Positions 31,454 through 41,601 of a stretch of 64,000 bases of DNA are shown piece by piece. The position numbers and the translations under genes are program-made. The notes under the pieces are model-generated. The model did no database searches. It was not told the origin of the DNA and was given only the letters and a program-made list of their open reading frames with translations. This DNA comes from Microvelia longipes. Lineage: Eukaryota; Arthropoda; Insecta; Hemiptera; Veliidae. The stretch lies in the NCBI GenBank assembly GCA_018340805.1, contig JACMZG010000032.1:7806098-7870097 (forward strand), given 5' to 3'. How positions within the stretch are numbered: the first letter of the stretch is position 1; each line of letters begins with the position of its first letter.

Positions 31454-31800
31454 CTAGGATAGGGTTGCGCTCGTCACCTGCACTGCATCGGAGCCTACTC
31501 CATGCTTCAAAGCTATAGCCTCTTTGAGGTCGGATCGATTATATTTCCTTACTTTGTCTCTATGTTGCTCATCCAAGGAATGCGCTCCGGATACTATCTG
31601 TGTGTCAACTACAATCACAGAGTGACCCAGCCTAGCAACGATGTCGGGCTTTAATTTAGTCCTGTCGTTCCCAACGACAAAGACCTTCTCAGCCTCGCAA
31701 GTCCACCCAGCGTCCTTCAGGCCATTCATGATGATATTAGAGCATTTATCATGCCTAAGGATCCTACCCCTATGGGTACGATGACATAACTGAATGATGT
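31454..31800 (-). pseudogene. R2 restriction-like endonuclease domain
   Basis: The frame gives HIIQLCHRTHRGRILRHDKC (end of the CCHC cluster), then LKDAGWTCEAEKVFVVGNDR and the core TKLKPDIVARLGHSVIVVDTQIVSG, ending VRKYNRSDLKEAIALKHG. These are standard R2 motifs, with the PD and D residues of the PD-(D/E)XK fold present. A frameshift near 31800 separates it from the RT-linker frame. Confidence 0.85.
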
Positions 31801-32940
31801 GAGTCGCGATTTAAGAGTCGAGAAACCCGCTCTGCGCCGCTTCCGCCGGTCATCCAGCCCCACATGGGGAGCCATACGTAGTTCACGAGTAGTACGGACC
31901 CTAGACGGAAGACAATTCACCCGGACCTGGTGGTAGTGGATGTAATCAGCTCCCCGGACGAACCGAGAAGTCGACGACACCCAATCGGTAGAGAAACTAC
32001 AGGCCGAGGACTTCCGTAGCTCTTTACTTTCCACAGACTCGTGCAGGGTCCGAGTGAAATTTCGTTTCACCTTAGCGGCCGAAGTAATGCCACGGCAGAA
32101 TCTCTCCGCCCACTCCCGTTTCCGGGTGTGTAGCGGCGAAGAGAGACAAGCCACGACAGTACTCCAGCTACTACTGCGAAACCGCTTGTATAAATAACGC
32201 CTGAAGACCGGGATCGACTTGGCGAAGTTGGGAAAACCCAGACCACCTTCGCTGAGTAGGGCGTGGTAGTATCCGGTGGGAACATCGTGCGGGAGCTTAA
32301 GCCATCCCTGAAGGGAACCACTCACGAGCTTATCAATGCTTAACCTACCAACAGTGAGTCGAGCGTGAAGCGCATGACCCCAAGACACTCTTGGCACCAC
32401 ATAGGTCCGGAGCAGACACAGCCTCTGCTGAGGCTTGAGAGGAGCCTTCGTAATACTACTCAGGTACTCCCTCAAACTAGTGTCATCTTTTGGTAGGACC
32501 CCACGAATACCTTGGATGCCAAAACCCAGATACCAGAAGTGAGCGTCATGACCAAGCGCACGTATAGGCTCCCCTCTCACAGAGAAGTTCCCCTGCACGG
32601 ACTTGATTATCTTCTCACGTCCAGAGGCAACAGCTGAATAAGCCATGCACTTATCTGGGTTAAGGTTTAGACCACACTTTGACAAAGCAAAAGACAAGGA
32701 ATCGATCGCCCTCTGAAGGCCAGCTTCCGTAGAAGCAAGGAGAAGGACATCGTCAGCAAATGCAAGTGCATTAACCAAGTTGCCCTCCACCTGAAATCCA
32801 ACTTCCTTAGGGATTGCTTTCAGCGCCACATCCATTACCAGGGTAAAGAGAAATGGCGATGGCGGGTCTCCTTGCCTGACCCCCCGCCGCACTGGAGTGT
32901 ATGCTGAACTCCTGCCGCCTGACTTGAAGCGGTGAAACTC
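31800..32940 (-). pseudogene. R2 RT palm, thumb and linker
   Basis: The frame 31726-32892 starts at motif B (RRGVRQGDPPSPFLFTLVMD), then ALAFADDVLLLASTEAGLQR (motif C, FADD) and CGLNLNPDKCMAYS. Thumb sequence (APLKPQQRLCLLRTYVVPRV) and a long linker ending DYIHYHQVRVNCLPSRVRTT follow. All are characteristic of R2. The upstream frame is shifted near 32930, and the first Cys residues of the CCHC cluster are lost near 31830. Confidence 0.88.
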
Positions 32941-33383
32941 ACTTCGTAGAGGTGGCGAACATACTCAACGAGTCGAGCTGGCGCACCAATACCACGAAGA
33001 CAGTCTACAATCGCGTATCTCGAGACCGTGTCGAAAGCCTTCGCCACGTCCAGAGATGCCACATGTATGGACCGTAGAGACGTTCGCGCGCTATGCAAGA
33101 CCGCTTGGAGGACCATGATATTCTCATGGACCCCGTCCACAGGCTTGAAAGCTCGCTGGGTCTCCGAGATTATCCCACAACTTGTCAGACGACGAGCCAG
33201 AATTTTGTGAAGGTGCCTGAGGACAACAGAGCTGACTGAGATCGGCCTGAAGTCAGCAGGACCCCGCACATCCTTCTTAGGCACAAAGATAGTGCGAGAG
33301 CGGGACAGAGCAAGGGGACCTTCCCCTAGACTAGCAGGAGGTCGAGGAAGAGCATCCGTATAGGCGCCGGAACTTAGCCCCAT
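32835..33383 (-). pseudogene. R2 RT N-terminal part
   Basis: It reads SRSRTIFVPKKDVRGPADFRP and ISVSSVVLRHLHKILARRL, then the R2-typical QRAFKPVDGVHENIMVLQAV and HVASLDVAKAFDTVSRYAIV (motif A, catalytic Asp present). The last 25 residues are frameshifted; the true frame gives GGRSSAYTPVRRGVRQGDP. Confidence 0.87.
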
Positions 33384-34477
33384 TGCCTAGCAGAAATCCC
33401 GACGGAGCCGGAGGCTAAGGAGACACGAACCCTACAGTCCCAATCTTCATTCGAAGAAATAGGAGTGTCTAAGACACTGGCCAGTTCAGGGTTCTCGGGC
33501 ACGGGGGGAACTACAGGGAACTCTTCCTGGATACAGTCCGTGCCCACAAGGGGAGACCAGTATTCAGAAAGAGTGTCCAAGGAGGGTCTAAGACCCTGTT
33601 CCTCCTTACCGTCGAGCACTTCCCTAGCCACAGAACTAGGATTCTTGTCCCACAAACTCTGGACACGGCGGAACTCTCTCTTACGAGAAGCTCTCTTCGA
33701 CGACATGCGAGTCCGCAAGAATTTCGGATTCCTACGCTTGCTAGTGTGTCGATTATTGCCTTGAGTACCGTGCTTAGGAAAGACATCAGTTAGCCTCTCA
33801 ACGAGTGCCTCCCCAATGTCTTCCCCATTCTGGCCTAGAGCCGTGAGGGCTACTAGGCGGTCCGCCTGATACCCCATGTCATCGGTGATCTGCCCGGCTA
33901 GCCAGGGAATCTCCTCTAAAAGGGCAGCAGGCGGAGCCTATCGCATGCGTAAAGGGGAGACAGTCCGAGCCTTCGGTGGTGAAGACCCTGCACCCTGGGA
34001 ACGGAGACGCTCGATCATCCCAGCAAGTAATCTCCGGTATTCGGCCAAAGCACGCTTACCTTTGATCGCCTCCTGAGTACGGCCGGGCACCCTAGTGACC
34101 AGGTACAGGTTCATCGCCGCCTCGTGCCCAGCGAGGGTCCTCATGGCTTCTTCCCGCACCATGAGTCTAACCTCCTCAGCTGACCATCACCCCTTGACTC
34201 TCTCAACATTAATCTTGGCATTAGCAATCGCCGGATGGGCTTGCTTTCGATCAACGCCTAAACCTATCTTTGAGGAGAACCTCCGAGGTGGGTCACTGGC
34301 ATCACATCGCCAACCAGACGAGTTCACACACTCAGAACTCGGCCCAGGATTGACTCCAGATCTACCCGCTCCAGCGGGAGCAGCAGTGTTCCGAGGCTTG
34401 GTTTCCTTTCTGAACATAATAACTGGAGGGTAAGGGGGTCGATGCCTGAACGAGCACCCGCCCCCTTGAGTAACCAT
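33374..34477 (-). pseudogene. R2 zinc finger, Myb domain and pre-RT
   Basis: One frame spans the whole segment with two internal stops. From the start: a single CCHH-type finger remnant (PRRFSSKIGLGVDRKQAHP, with one Cys and one His replaced), RVKG-TGA-WSAEEVRLMVREEA, and the Myb-like VTRVPGRTQEAIKGKRAL. After a TAG near 33940 come EEIPWLAGQITDDMGYQADR, the basic box (KRASRKREFRRVQSLW) and LDTLSEYWSPLVG. One finger plus Myb marks the single-finger R2 type. It is frameshifted into RT at 33380. Confidence 0.85.
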
Positions 34478-35095
34478 TGGTCCAATTAGTCTACCGAAGT
34501 AACCCCGGGGGCACCGCTGGCGGCTGGACTTAGATACCGATGTGCACTGGGGATGACCCTGATATATCCAGTCATTAGTGGGAGAAAGCCAGCGAACCAG
34601 CCTCTACCACCAAGGACTTTACCACTAGTAGCTCAGAATGCATAGCCGAGAGAGGCCGAAGAAAATCAAAAACCAGAAAAACTCTGGCTGACACGCTCGA
34701 GCCTAACCGGTAGCAACCAAGCCCCGCTCCAAGCCCACATGCTCCCGAATCCTAAACCTGAACCTATTAAGTTTAACGAGACACCTTCCCGTAGGTTACC
34801 CTTTATACCATATGCTTTATAGGGTCCCACGATGGAAAAGTAGGAAACAACTCAGTGGCCGCCGCCCCGACAGCCGTGGCCTCCCCGCCGGAGCCACGAG
34901 ATGGACCAGGCATTAGAAAGTCAACAAGGTCCTCTCGAGTTGGATAGAAAAATATAGGTCAGGCCAGATTCTCCCCACAAGGAAAAAGGTGGCCGGATGA
35001 AGGTTCCTGAACTAACTAGCAGTTAATCAGGTGTACCCAGCTCACTGCCCTGCTAGCAAATAGGCGAACCTACTACTAGCCCCGTAGGTAGGTAG
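34478..35095 (-). other. R2 5' UTR
   Basis: About 600 bases without an ORF. It is G/C-rich with complementary runs (for example ggccgccgccccgacagccgtggcc at 34858-34882). R2 transcripts are known to be freed from 28S by an HDV-like ribozyme at this end; the first 150 bases (34945-35095) are where it should be, but I could not confirm its pseudoknots by eye. Nothing else is seen. Confidence 0.5.
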
Positions 35096-35105
35096 GCATT
35101 TGGAT
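35096..35105 (-). rRNA. 10-base 28S scrap at element E 3' end
   Basis: gcatttggat is the first ten bases of 28S downstream of the R2 site (one change, gga for ggc). It marks the 3' junction of element E; the next base belongs to the conventional R2 5' end. Confidence 0.75.
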
Positions 35106-35331
35106 ATTAAAATATGATTTATTATACATAATTTTTCAGGGTTAACCCCCTGTGGGCTCACATTTTTACAAGCAATATTTCTAAACTAACTAACTTATAT
35201 ATTACCAATAATGTGAGGACATCTTTGTATGAAATAATTATAACATTACAATCTTCTAAAATAAAATAACTAAAGAATAACAATAATATAAAAAAAGGAT
35301 AAAGTATAATAATAAGATAAATATAAAATTT

Positions 35332-35799
35332 CTAAATTTTCAATCGGCTATTCCGATTGAACATCTCAATGCGATCATTGCTGATGCCAAAATTTTTGAT
35401 CGCATTTATTGTTCTATGAGGCATAGCTCCTCTAGATCCGATGACTATAGGTAAGACTTGAAAACTTTGGCATTGGAACCTCCCCATTAACAAACGATCC
35501 AACACCTCAAATTTCCTCTTCTTACCATCAGCCACCTCTTTTAAAGAGTCGCCGTCCTCATAGGCGACAGCAACATCGACAACTCTGACTTCTCCGTCCT
35601 TATGGCAGACAATATCCGGTCTCAGCCTAACCAGGTTGTCGTTTTGGTTTAGCTCAAAAGTAGGCTCTACCAAAACATTCCATCCCTTGGCACATAGCCT
35701 TTCTGAAATTAAGTTCTTAATTTCGTCATGTCTTTTAATTATTTTGTTACGATTAAGGGAACAGGAAGAGAGAATATGCTTTAGGGTCTCTGGATGCAA
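35332..35799 (-). pseudogene. Element E endonuclease domain
   Basis: The 155 residues run ETLKHILSSCSLNRNKII (end of the CCHC cluster), NVLVEPTFELNQNDNLVRLR, PDIVCHKDGEVRVVDVAVAYE (catalytic core), DGKKRKFEVLDRLLMGRFQC and VLPIVIGSRGAMPHRT. This core is intact. The two first Cys lie just upstream in another frame (35800-35830), so a small frameshift separates it from the linker. The C-terminal 30 residues diverge from the SIAxAxRHxD ending of the other elements. Confidence 0.82.
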
Positions 35800-36037
35800 C
35801 CCACACTGACGTCAGTCTGAGCAGCGGGATCCGCACGGTGTATTGCTTCTCGAGTCCTAAAAACATTCGCTCTCATCCTTAATGCTATTAGGAAATTGCT
35901 CTCCTTTAGCAGCCATGGTTCCCTTAATCACCGATTTCCAATCTTATCACCTAAAAAGGAGCGCTCCCCATGACCAGTGGCTCCTTTTTTGCTCCACTTT
36001 TCTATAATATCTTTTCTTAGCTGGGACTTGGCAAGAC

Positions 36038-37382
36038 CTATTTCAGGACTATTCTGAGGCCAGGCGATATTTCAAAGAACAGCCTGAGACCTGATATTAT
36101 CCTCAATTCCATCAGGGAATTCAGCAGAGAGAAAAAGGAGATAAGGGGATCCGTGCTCTCCAATACTGCACTAGCTGCCTTCAGATGAGAAATCCAAATT
36201 CGGCTGGCAATAGTAGGTAACCCCAATCCCCCATTCTTGTTCTGGGAATGGATCAGGCCTTTAAGAGTTCCTACAGGAAGGTGCAAGACTCCTCTCACCC
36301 AAGCCCTCGTCTCTGCATCAAAGGACTTAAGACGAGATTTGGAGGGAGGGTCAATTGCCATCCTGTAGAAGGATCTGGGCATGAGGAACTCATAGAATAG
36401 AGAGATCTTCTGTCTGGGCTTCATAGGAAGTACAGAGATCCGATCTCTCGCTTCACTTAAGAGTTTAAGGACCCCGTGGTTGTTTAATCCTTTAAAGGGA
36501 TCAAAGACAGCCCCAAGGTACTTAAACCCCTCTTTAAGGTCCGGAGCTTTGACCGCATTTTCCCCAATCGCGAGATCGGTTCCAACTACGCTCATAGCCC
36601 CAGAGGCTTTCCTGTGCAACTTATAGGCTAGACATTTGTCGGCAGAAAGTTCCATACCTAACCTATCCAGATATGCCACGACTCCATTAAGGAAGTAATT
36701 GGTAACCTGGACAGAGGGGCATAAAGTAGCTAGATCGTCGGCATAGGCCAGGGGGCCAAAACCCTCAGCCGAATCCATGTCCAACCATTGGATCAGTGGA
36801 CAGTATTAAAAAGGAGGGGGGAAGAGGGATCTCCCTGCTTAACTCCTCTCAACAAGCTAATAAGGACGTCTTCATTCTTTGTTTTGAAAGATGTCCTCAC
36901 GTCCTTATAACTAGACATAACTCTAGAAACTACATTTAAATGGTGGCCGTAGGAAATCATTGCATTCCTAATTGCCAAACGCATTAGGAATTAGGAAAAA
37001 CATCAAACGCGCGCTTGATGTCAATAACTAGCACAACAAGTTCTTTCCTTTGCTTCTTTGCTGAATATATTGCCTGATCCAACAGGAAACAATACTCAAA
37101 AGTCCCATTAACCGACTTGAATCCCTTCTGTCTCTGGCTAAATCCAATAGTTGGCATAAGCCTACTACAGATCAAGCCGGAGTACATCCTTGCTAAGAGG
37201 AAACCAATTGTGATCGGGCGAGTATTCCCCACCACCGAAGGATCCTTGCCTGCCTTGGGAATCAAGACTGTCCTATTTAAGCACCACTTCTGAGGATAGT
37301 ATCCCGTAACACGAAGCAACATAAACAACTTAGCCAAAACAAAATTTACAGTAGGATAATTTTTTTTTATTTTTATAAACAA
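36038..37382 (-). pseudogene. Element E reverse transcriptase
   Basis: Frame 36984-37382 holds AKLFMLLRVTGYYPQKWCLN, RTVLIPKAGKDPSVVGNTRP, FSQRQKGFKSVNGTFEYCFL and VVLVIDIKRAFDVFP (motif A). Frame 36793-36984 holds LRGVKQGDPSSPLLFNTVH (motif B). Frame 36038-36784 holds FGPLAYADDLATLCPSVQV (motif C), the thumb (KPRQKISLFYEFLMPRSFYR) and the linker. Frameshifts lie near 36985 and 36790. The N-terminal part is continued beyond the J insertion at 39195. Confidence 0.85.
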
Positions 37383-37435
37383 TCCTTTTATAAATTATCA
37401 TACATACATAATAGATATACAGGTGAAGGAATAAG

Positions 37436-37477
37436 ATGCCACACTAAAGAATTGAAAAATTCTGTGCTGTGTGGCAT
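37436..37477 (-). other. J 3' UTR hairpin
   Basis: ATGCCACAC (37436-37444) pairs with GTGTGGCAT (37469-37477), and AGAATT (37448-37453) pairs with AATTCT (37458-37463) around a 4-base loop. The same structure with compensating base changes occurs at 52200-52243, which supports a conserved RNA stem near the 3' end, probably the RT recognition site. Confidence 0.75.
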
Positions 37478-37688
37478 TTACTTATAAACTAAACTTAAAT
37501 ATTAAACTTATTATCTAGTGTTAGGGTAGCATGCATGCTTTTAATTTATATTTTTATTTTATTTTACATATAGTTTAATGCTTATAATTAAAAATACTTT
37601 TTACTATCTTATCCTTAGAGGTATATTGGCGAAAAAAATAACGAATTGATCTTGTTCAAGGAAAGGTTGTAATACTTACTATTAATTT

Positions 37689-38571
37689 CTATCTTGTCCT
37701 ATTCTCTTTATTTTGTAATTCAGTTAGGTAAGTACGTAAGTGCTTTTTGAACGTTTCGGTTTTTGTCTTGTCAGTAGATTTAAACATTGTAAACAAGTCT
37801 TTAGGTAGCTGGTTAATAATAGTTATTCCGTAATAAGTCCAGTATTGTTGCGCTCTTGTAGTGTTAGTCCTGGGTACTTGGTATAACTTCATTGTTTCAC
37901 TTCGCGTCCCTTTGCCGTGTATTACATGCGTCAGTTTGTTTCTGTTTTTAAGTCCGTACAGTACACAAGTCATCTTATACATATTTTTTATGTTAAGTAC
38001 GTTAAACTTATCGTACAGTTTTTTTAAGTGCTATGACCTTTAGGTTTCCTAAATATTGTTCTAATGACAGCTTTCTTGTGCTTTCAGTACCATTTTGTTT
38101 AGCTGTTTCACAGCAGATCCCCATGCTTATTAAAACATTGAATAATAGATTATTGATTATTCCATAGTATAGGGATCTGATCTGGGAGTGACAAGAAAGC
38201 CTGTAACTCTGGAGAAAATATAAATACTCTGTCTAAGTCTAGTCGTAAGTTGTTGGATATGAGTAGTCCAGTTCAAGCATTCGTCTATAATTAGTCCTAA
38301 GTATTTAGTATGTTTTACCTTTGCTAATGAAGGACATTTACATGGTAATGGATAAGTTGCGTGGCAGTCTGTCGCGTGTACTCTTAGTTTTGTGAATTCT
38401 GGCTGTTTGTTTTCTGATTGGTAATAGTCATGTAGCAGTTTTGTTTATGTTTAGTGTCAGTAAGTTTTGTATCAAGCCAGTGTTTTAAACGCATCATGTC
38501 GGTTTCGATCAATCTCAATGATTCTGCGAATGAGTTGGCAGCGCATAAGATCGCCAAATCGTCTCAGTAGC
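37689..38571 (-). pseudogene. J RT C-terminal part
   Basis: At 38555-38571 the catalytic motif reads IGY-stop-DDLAILCAANSFAES: TGA stands where YADD has its Ala. The frame goes on through LRLIETDMMRLKHWLDTKL and is then broken. A later frame (37689-37982) gives the C-terminal domain YQVPRTNTTRAQQYWTYYG and INQLPKDLFTMFK, a pattern common at the end of CR1/Jockey-type ORF2. It ends at 37689. Confidence 0.72.
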
Positions 38572-39193
38572 CGATCATTTTGGAATTAAATTGTACACTA
38601 AAAATATCATTTATATGTATTAAAAATAAAATTCCGCCGAGTACCGTGCCCTGGGGAATAGAGTATTCAGATGTAAAATCTTTGCTTAATTCGTTATTAA
38701 TTCTGACTCGAGATTTCCTAGAATTTAGGTAGCTTGTAAACCATTCGAGTACCGTTCCTCTAATTCCCATAGCTTGTAACTTTTTAATTAATAGTTTATG
38801 GGAAACAGTATCGAATGCTTTAGCTAAATCAAGCATTACCACTACAGGTTTCTGGCCATCATCAAGCCAACCCCCCAAACAGTCAACTAAATGTGCTCTG
38901 GCGTCTTCTGTACCGCGACCAGATCTAAATCCAAATTGAGCATTGTCTAATATATTATTATTCTCTAAAAACTGTACTAGTTGCTTTTTGACGATTTTTT
39001 CAATGATTTTAGATAAGTTCGACAGTAAAGAGATGGGCCTGTAGTTGCATGATAGCTGTGGGTTACCTGCTTTGAAGATCGGATTGATGATAGCAAGTTT
39101 ATAGGCATCTGGAAATACCCCAGTTACCAGACTCATTTTAGCTATGTGGCATATTGGATTGATCAAGTATTCTTGGTTATTCAGTGTTCTCAA
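38564..39193 (-). pseudogene. J reverse transcriptase (partial)
   Basis: The 209 residues include NPICHIAKMSLVTGVFPDAY, IINPIFKAGNPQLSCNYRPI, SLLSNLSKIIEKIVKKQL, FGFRSGRGTEDARAHLVDCL, VVMLDLAKAFDTVSHKLL (motif A) and SIPQGTVLGGILFLIHIND (motif B). It ends at the stop within motif C. It is clearly an RT of the CR1/Jockey group of non-LTR elements; the exact clade cannot be fixed by eye. Everything N-terminal (endonuclease, ORF1) is absent. Confidence 0.85.
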
Positions 39194-39195
39194 TT

Positions 39196-39948
39196 ATTCA
39201 AACCCTCTTTCTTTATACCATCAGGTCCACCAGCCGTGTCTCTGGGGATCCTCTAGATTTTCTCCTTCACCTCATCAGCAGATATAGGAATCCACACCTT
39301 TTCAGGTGCAACCGCAGGATGTATTCCCGGCAGCTGCCAATCGCACCTCCCGCCATCACCCTAAAGAGGCTCGTAAATGCTCCCTATCTCCTGACTGGTA
39401 AAGGGGGATCTCATTTGGTCATCCTTCTTTAGATCACCAAGCTGGTTTTCCTAGACTATCCTGGCGAGTTCTCGAGGGTTATCCACAAATAGTTTTTGAC
39501 ATCTCGCGTACGCTCTAACTTTACCAGAGTTTCTAACTTTAGATTTCCTACAGCCGTTCTTATTAACTACTTTATTTACAATTCCATCCGGGTTTGTAGG
39601 TGGACTGACTAAGAGATTAGTCAGTCCAACTACTAACCCTTCCAATTCTTGGACATCGATTGAGACACCCCTTCTGATCCTACGAGAACCGAGTCATCTT
39701 TAATTAAACCTGAACATTTTCCATGGTGGATGGAAGCACTATGAGTCAAAGGTCCTCTCACAAAGTGAACAGGCCCATTTGACAGCTGTACCAGAGTGCT
39801 TGCTAAGACAGTGGTTAATTAGCCCTTCATTACCCCCTGCCCTCTGAAAGAATTTCTTTGGGCAGAGTTGACAAAACTCCCCAGTTCCAAAGGGGATGTA
39901 ATGAACCATTTTACGAGCCGACGCGGCTCGAGTCACGGCTCTTTGCAA
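39196..39948 (-). pseudogene. Element E ORF3 N-terminus (zinc fingers, pre-RT)
   Basis: ORF3 starts with Met at 39948, inside the last 38 bases of gag and in another frame. Finger 1 is CQLCPKKFFQRAGGNEGLINHCLSKH (residues 26-51), and finger 2 starts CSLCERTFDS and is cut by a frameshift. Finger 3 and Myb are deleted near 39700. Frame 39451-39645 is the pre-RT box (VRNSGKVRAYARCQKLF, DNPRELARIV). Positions 39196-39450 hold the RT start in broken frames. Confidence 0.72.
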
Positions 39949-41527
39949 CCTGGAACTCAGGACAAGAATCAGCTAGGATGGAATGGCAGTATGGCTTCCC
40001 CTTGCTGTGGCAAGGGCCACACCTCGGGGAGCCATTTTTGTACGGACATTCCCTCGCCAAGTGACCCACTAAGGAACAGTGAGAGCAAGCACCCTTATCA
40101 ACCGGGCATGCACTCTTAAAGTGCCCAATCCTCAAACATCTCCAGCACCTGGTAATGTTTAACCGATTGGACACCGGTAAGTACATCCAGTCAATCCGGA
40201 TGCCCCTCTTCTTAAGCAATACATTCTTAACCTCTATGGGTACCTCCACAACCCATCTGACCCCACCAGCTCTCGTCCAGTTGCAAGGCTGGGTGAATTT
40301 GGCCTTAACATAGGGTCTGAGGTCCTGATTAACATTGTCAATCAGAACACTCTTCCAAATGCTGTCCTCTATTTCCCTGGCTGTTATGTCCTTATCAACA
40401 CCCTTGATTTGGACCAAACCAGTGTCCACAAAGGAGCAGATTTTAAGGCCAATCTCAGCCAGACCTTGACAAGCACGAATTCCTTCCACATCAGACGCGG
40501 ATTTACCTTCCAGAAGAAAGGTATTGCCACCTCTGCTGCGGAAGAAACTCTTAACTTTCACATTGGGGAGCTTAGGTTTTAATTTTGTCTTGATGACGTC
40601 CCTCAGCTCGTCACCTACCTTGGGACTGTCCTCAATGCTGGAAATTATAAAGGTCTTAGTAGGATCTACTTGACCTTTACGGGGTGCAGTGGGGACAGGA
40701 TTGGACACTGGGTTGGGGTTAGGAATCTCCTTTACCAACTTCTTCTTTTTCTTATTTCTCTTCATCCTACTGGCTTCTTCATCCCCAGAAGCTTCGGAGA
40801 TATACCTCCTCCACTCGCCGGGTACAAATCCACCTGGCTCTTGAGGAGCCTTAGGAAACACGAAATCAAGTGCTGGTTTCCTGGGAGCGGGAATTGGTTT
40901 AGGGGGATTGGGATTAGGTTTAGGATTAGGTTTTGGGGGATTAGGTTGAGGGGGTTTAGGATTAGGAGGGTTGGAAGGGTTAGGTTTGGGAGGGGAAGGG
41001 GTGGTGGCGACACAACACTTTCCACCTGTCAGCTGAGATACGGCTTTACCGCATTCAACTAGCATGGCGTTCATTGCATTGTCCGCCGTTATTCTGGCTA
41101 CGAGGGACTCAACGCTCATAAGTTCTTTTCTCAGATTGTCGATAACTTCTGATATATCGACCAGGTCTGACTTGGTCACCTTACTGTTCGTAACTAGACT
41201 CCTTAGAAGGGTTGACAAGTTGTCGACCGCATCAGAGGCCGCTTTTGTCGCCAACTGGCCAGGAATATAACCCGAAGACTTGAAAGCCTAACCAATCCTC
41301 AAGATTGCCGAATTAGCATCCTCGCTTGATTCGTCAAGCTTCCCCTTCTTAAGGTCAGGTGTAGGACTACCTGGACCAGGTTCGTCCTCCCTGTCACGTT
41401 TATTACTGGCCGTCTCGATGACAACGACCTCCTTAGACCCAACATTGTCATCAGTGCCCGGCATGCCACCCATACAAAAGATGGGAGAGAATGGGGGGGA
41501 GGGGCTATTAAGTTCAGGGATCTCCAC
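39911..41527 (-). pseudogene. Element E ORF2 gag, one nonsense codon
   Basis: One frame of about 539 residues has a single TAG near 41289, where copy E' has a Gln codon. Domains in order: acidic start with KKGKLDESS; a helical region (about residues 85-160) likely to be a coiled coil; a Pro/Asn/Lys repeat (PNPPKPNPKPNPNPPKP); a basic run (KRNKKKKKLV); and an RRM-like globular part ending NWTRAGGVRWVVEVPIEV. Knuckles CWRCLRIGHFKSAC, CSHCSLVGHLAREC and CGPCHSKGKPYCHS follow, then DSCPEF. It is the best-preserved gag in the window. Confidence 0.85.
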
Positions 41528-41601
41528 TATTTACATCTCGCCGCTAAGCTTACTCCACTCTCGTCCAACTCTCCGACAGGGTACCTTGGCAGTTTCTCCT
41601 C

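Larger units (their letters stand above)
31028..35095 (-). mobile_element. Conventional single-ORF R2 element, degenerate
   Basis: At 4.07 kb it has the size of a normal R2. The order is 5' UTR, one zinc finger, Myb, pre-RT, RT, RLE and 3' UTR. Its protein differs strongly from families A/C/E/F (GRTQEAIKGKR Myb, KPDIVARLGHSVIVVDTQIVSG endonuclease) and is richer in G+C. The 3' end lies at the R2 site; the 5' end abuts just 10 bases of 28S belonging to element E's 3' flank. Two in-frame stops and at least three frameshifts inactivate it. Confidence 0.9.
37360..39195 (-). mobile_element. J: CR1/Jockey-group non-LTR element inserted in E
   Basis: It interrupts the E reverse transcriptase: E sequence stops near 37350 and resumes near 39200 with ccatcaggtccaccagcc. 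On the minus strand it ends in an A-rich tail (37360-37380), preceded by a 3' UTR containing a strong hairpin (37436-37477). It is 5'-truncated inside its RT. It is not related to the rDNA elements and has no 28S at its ends, so it is a generic insertion. Edges are approximate. Confidence 0.8.
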
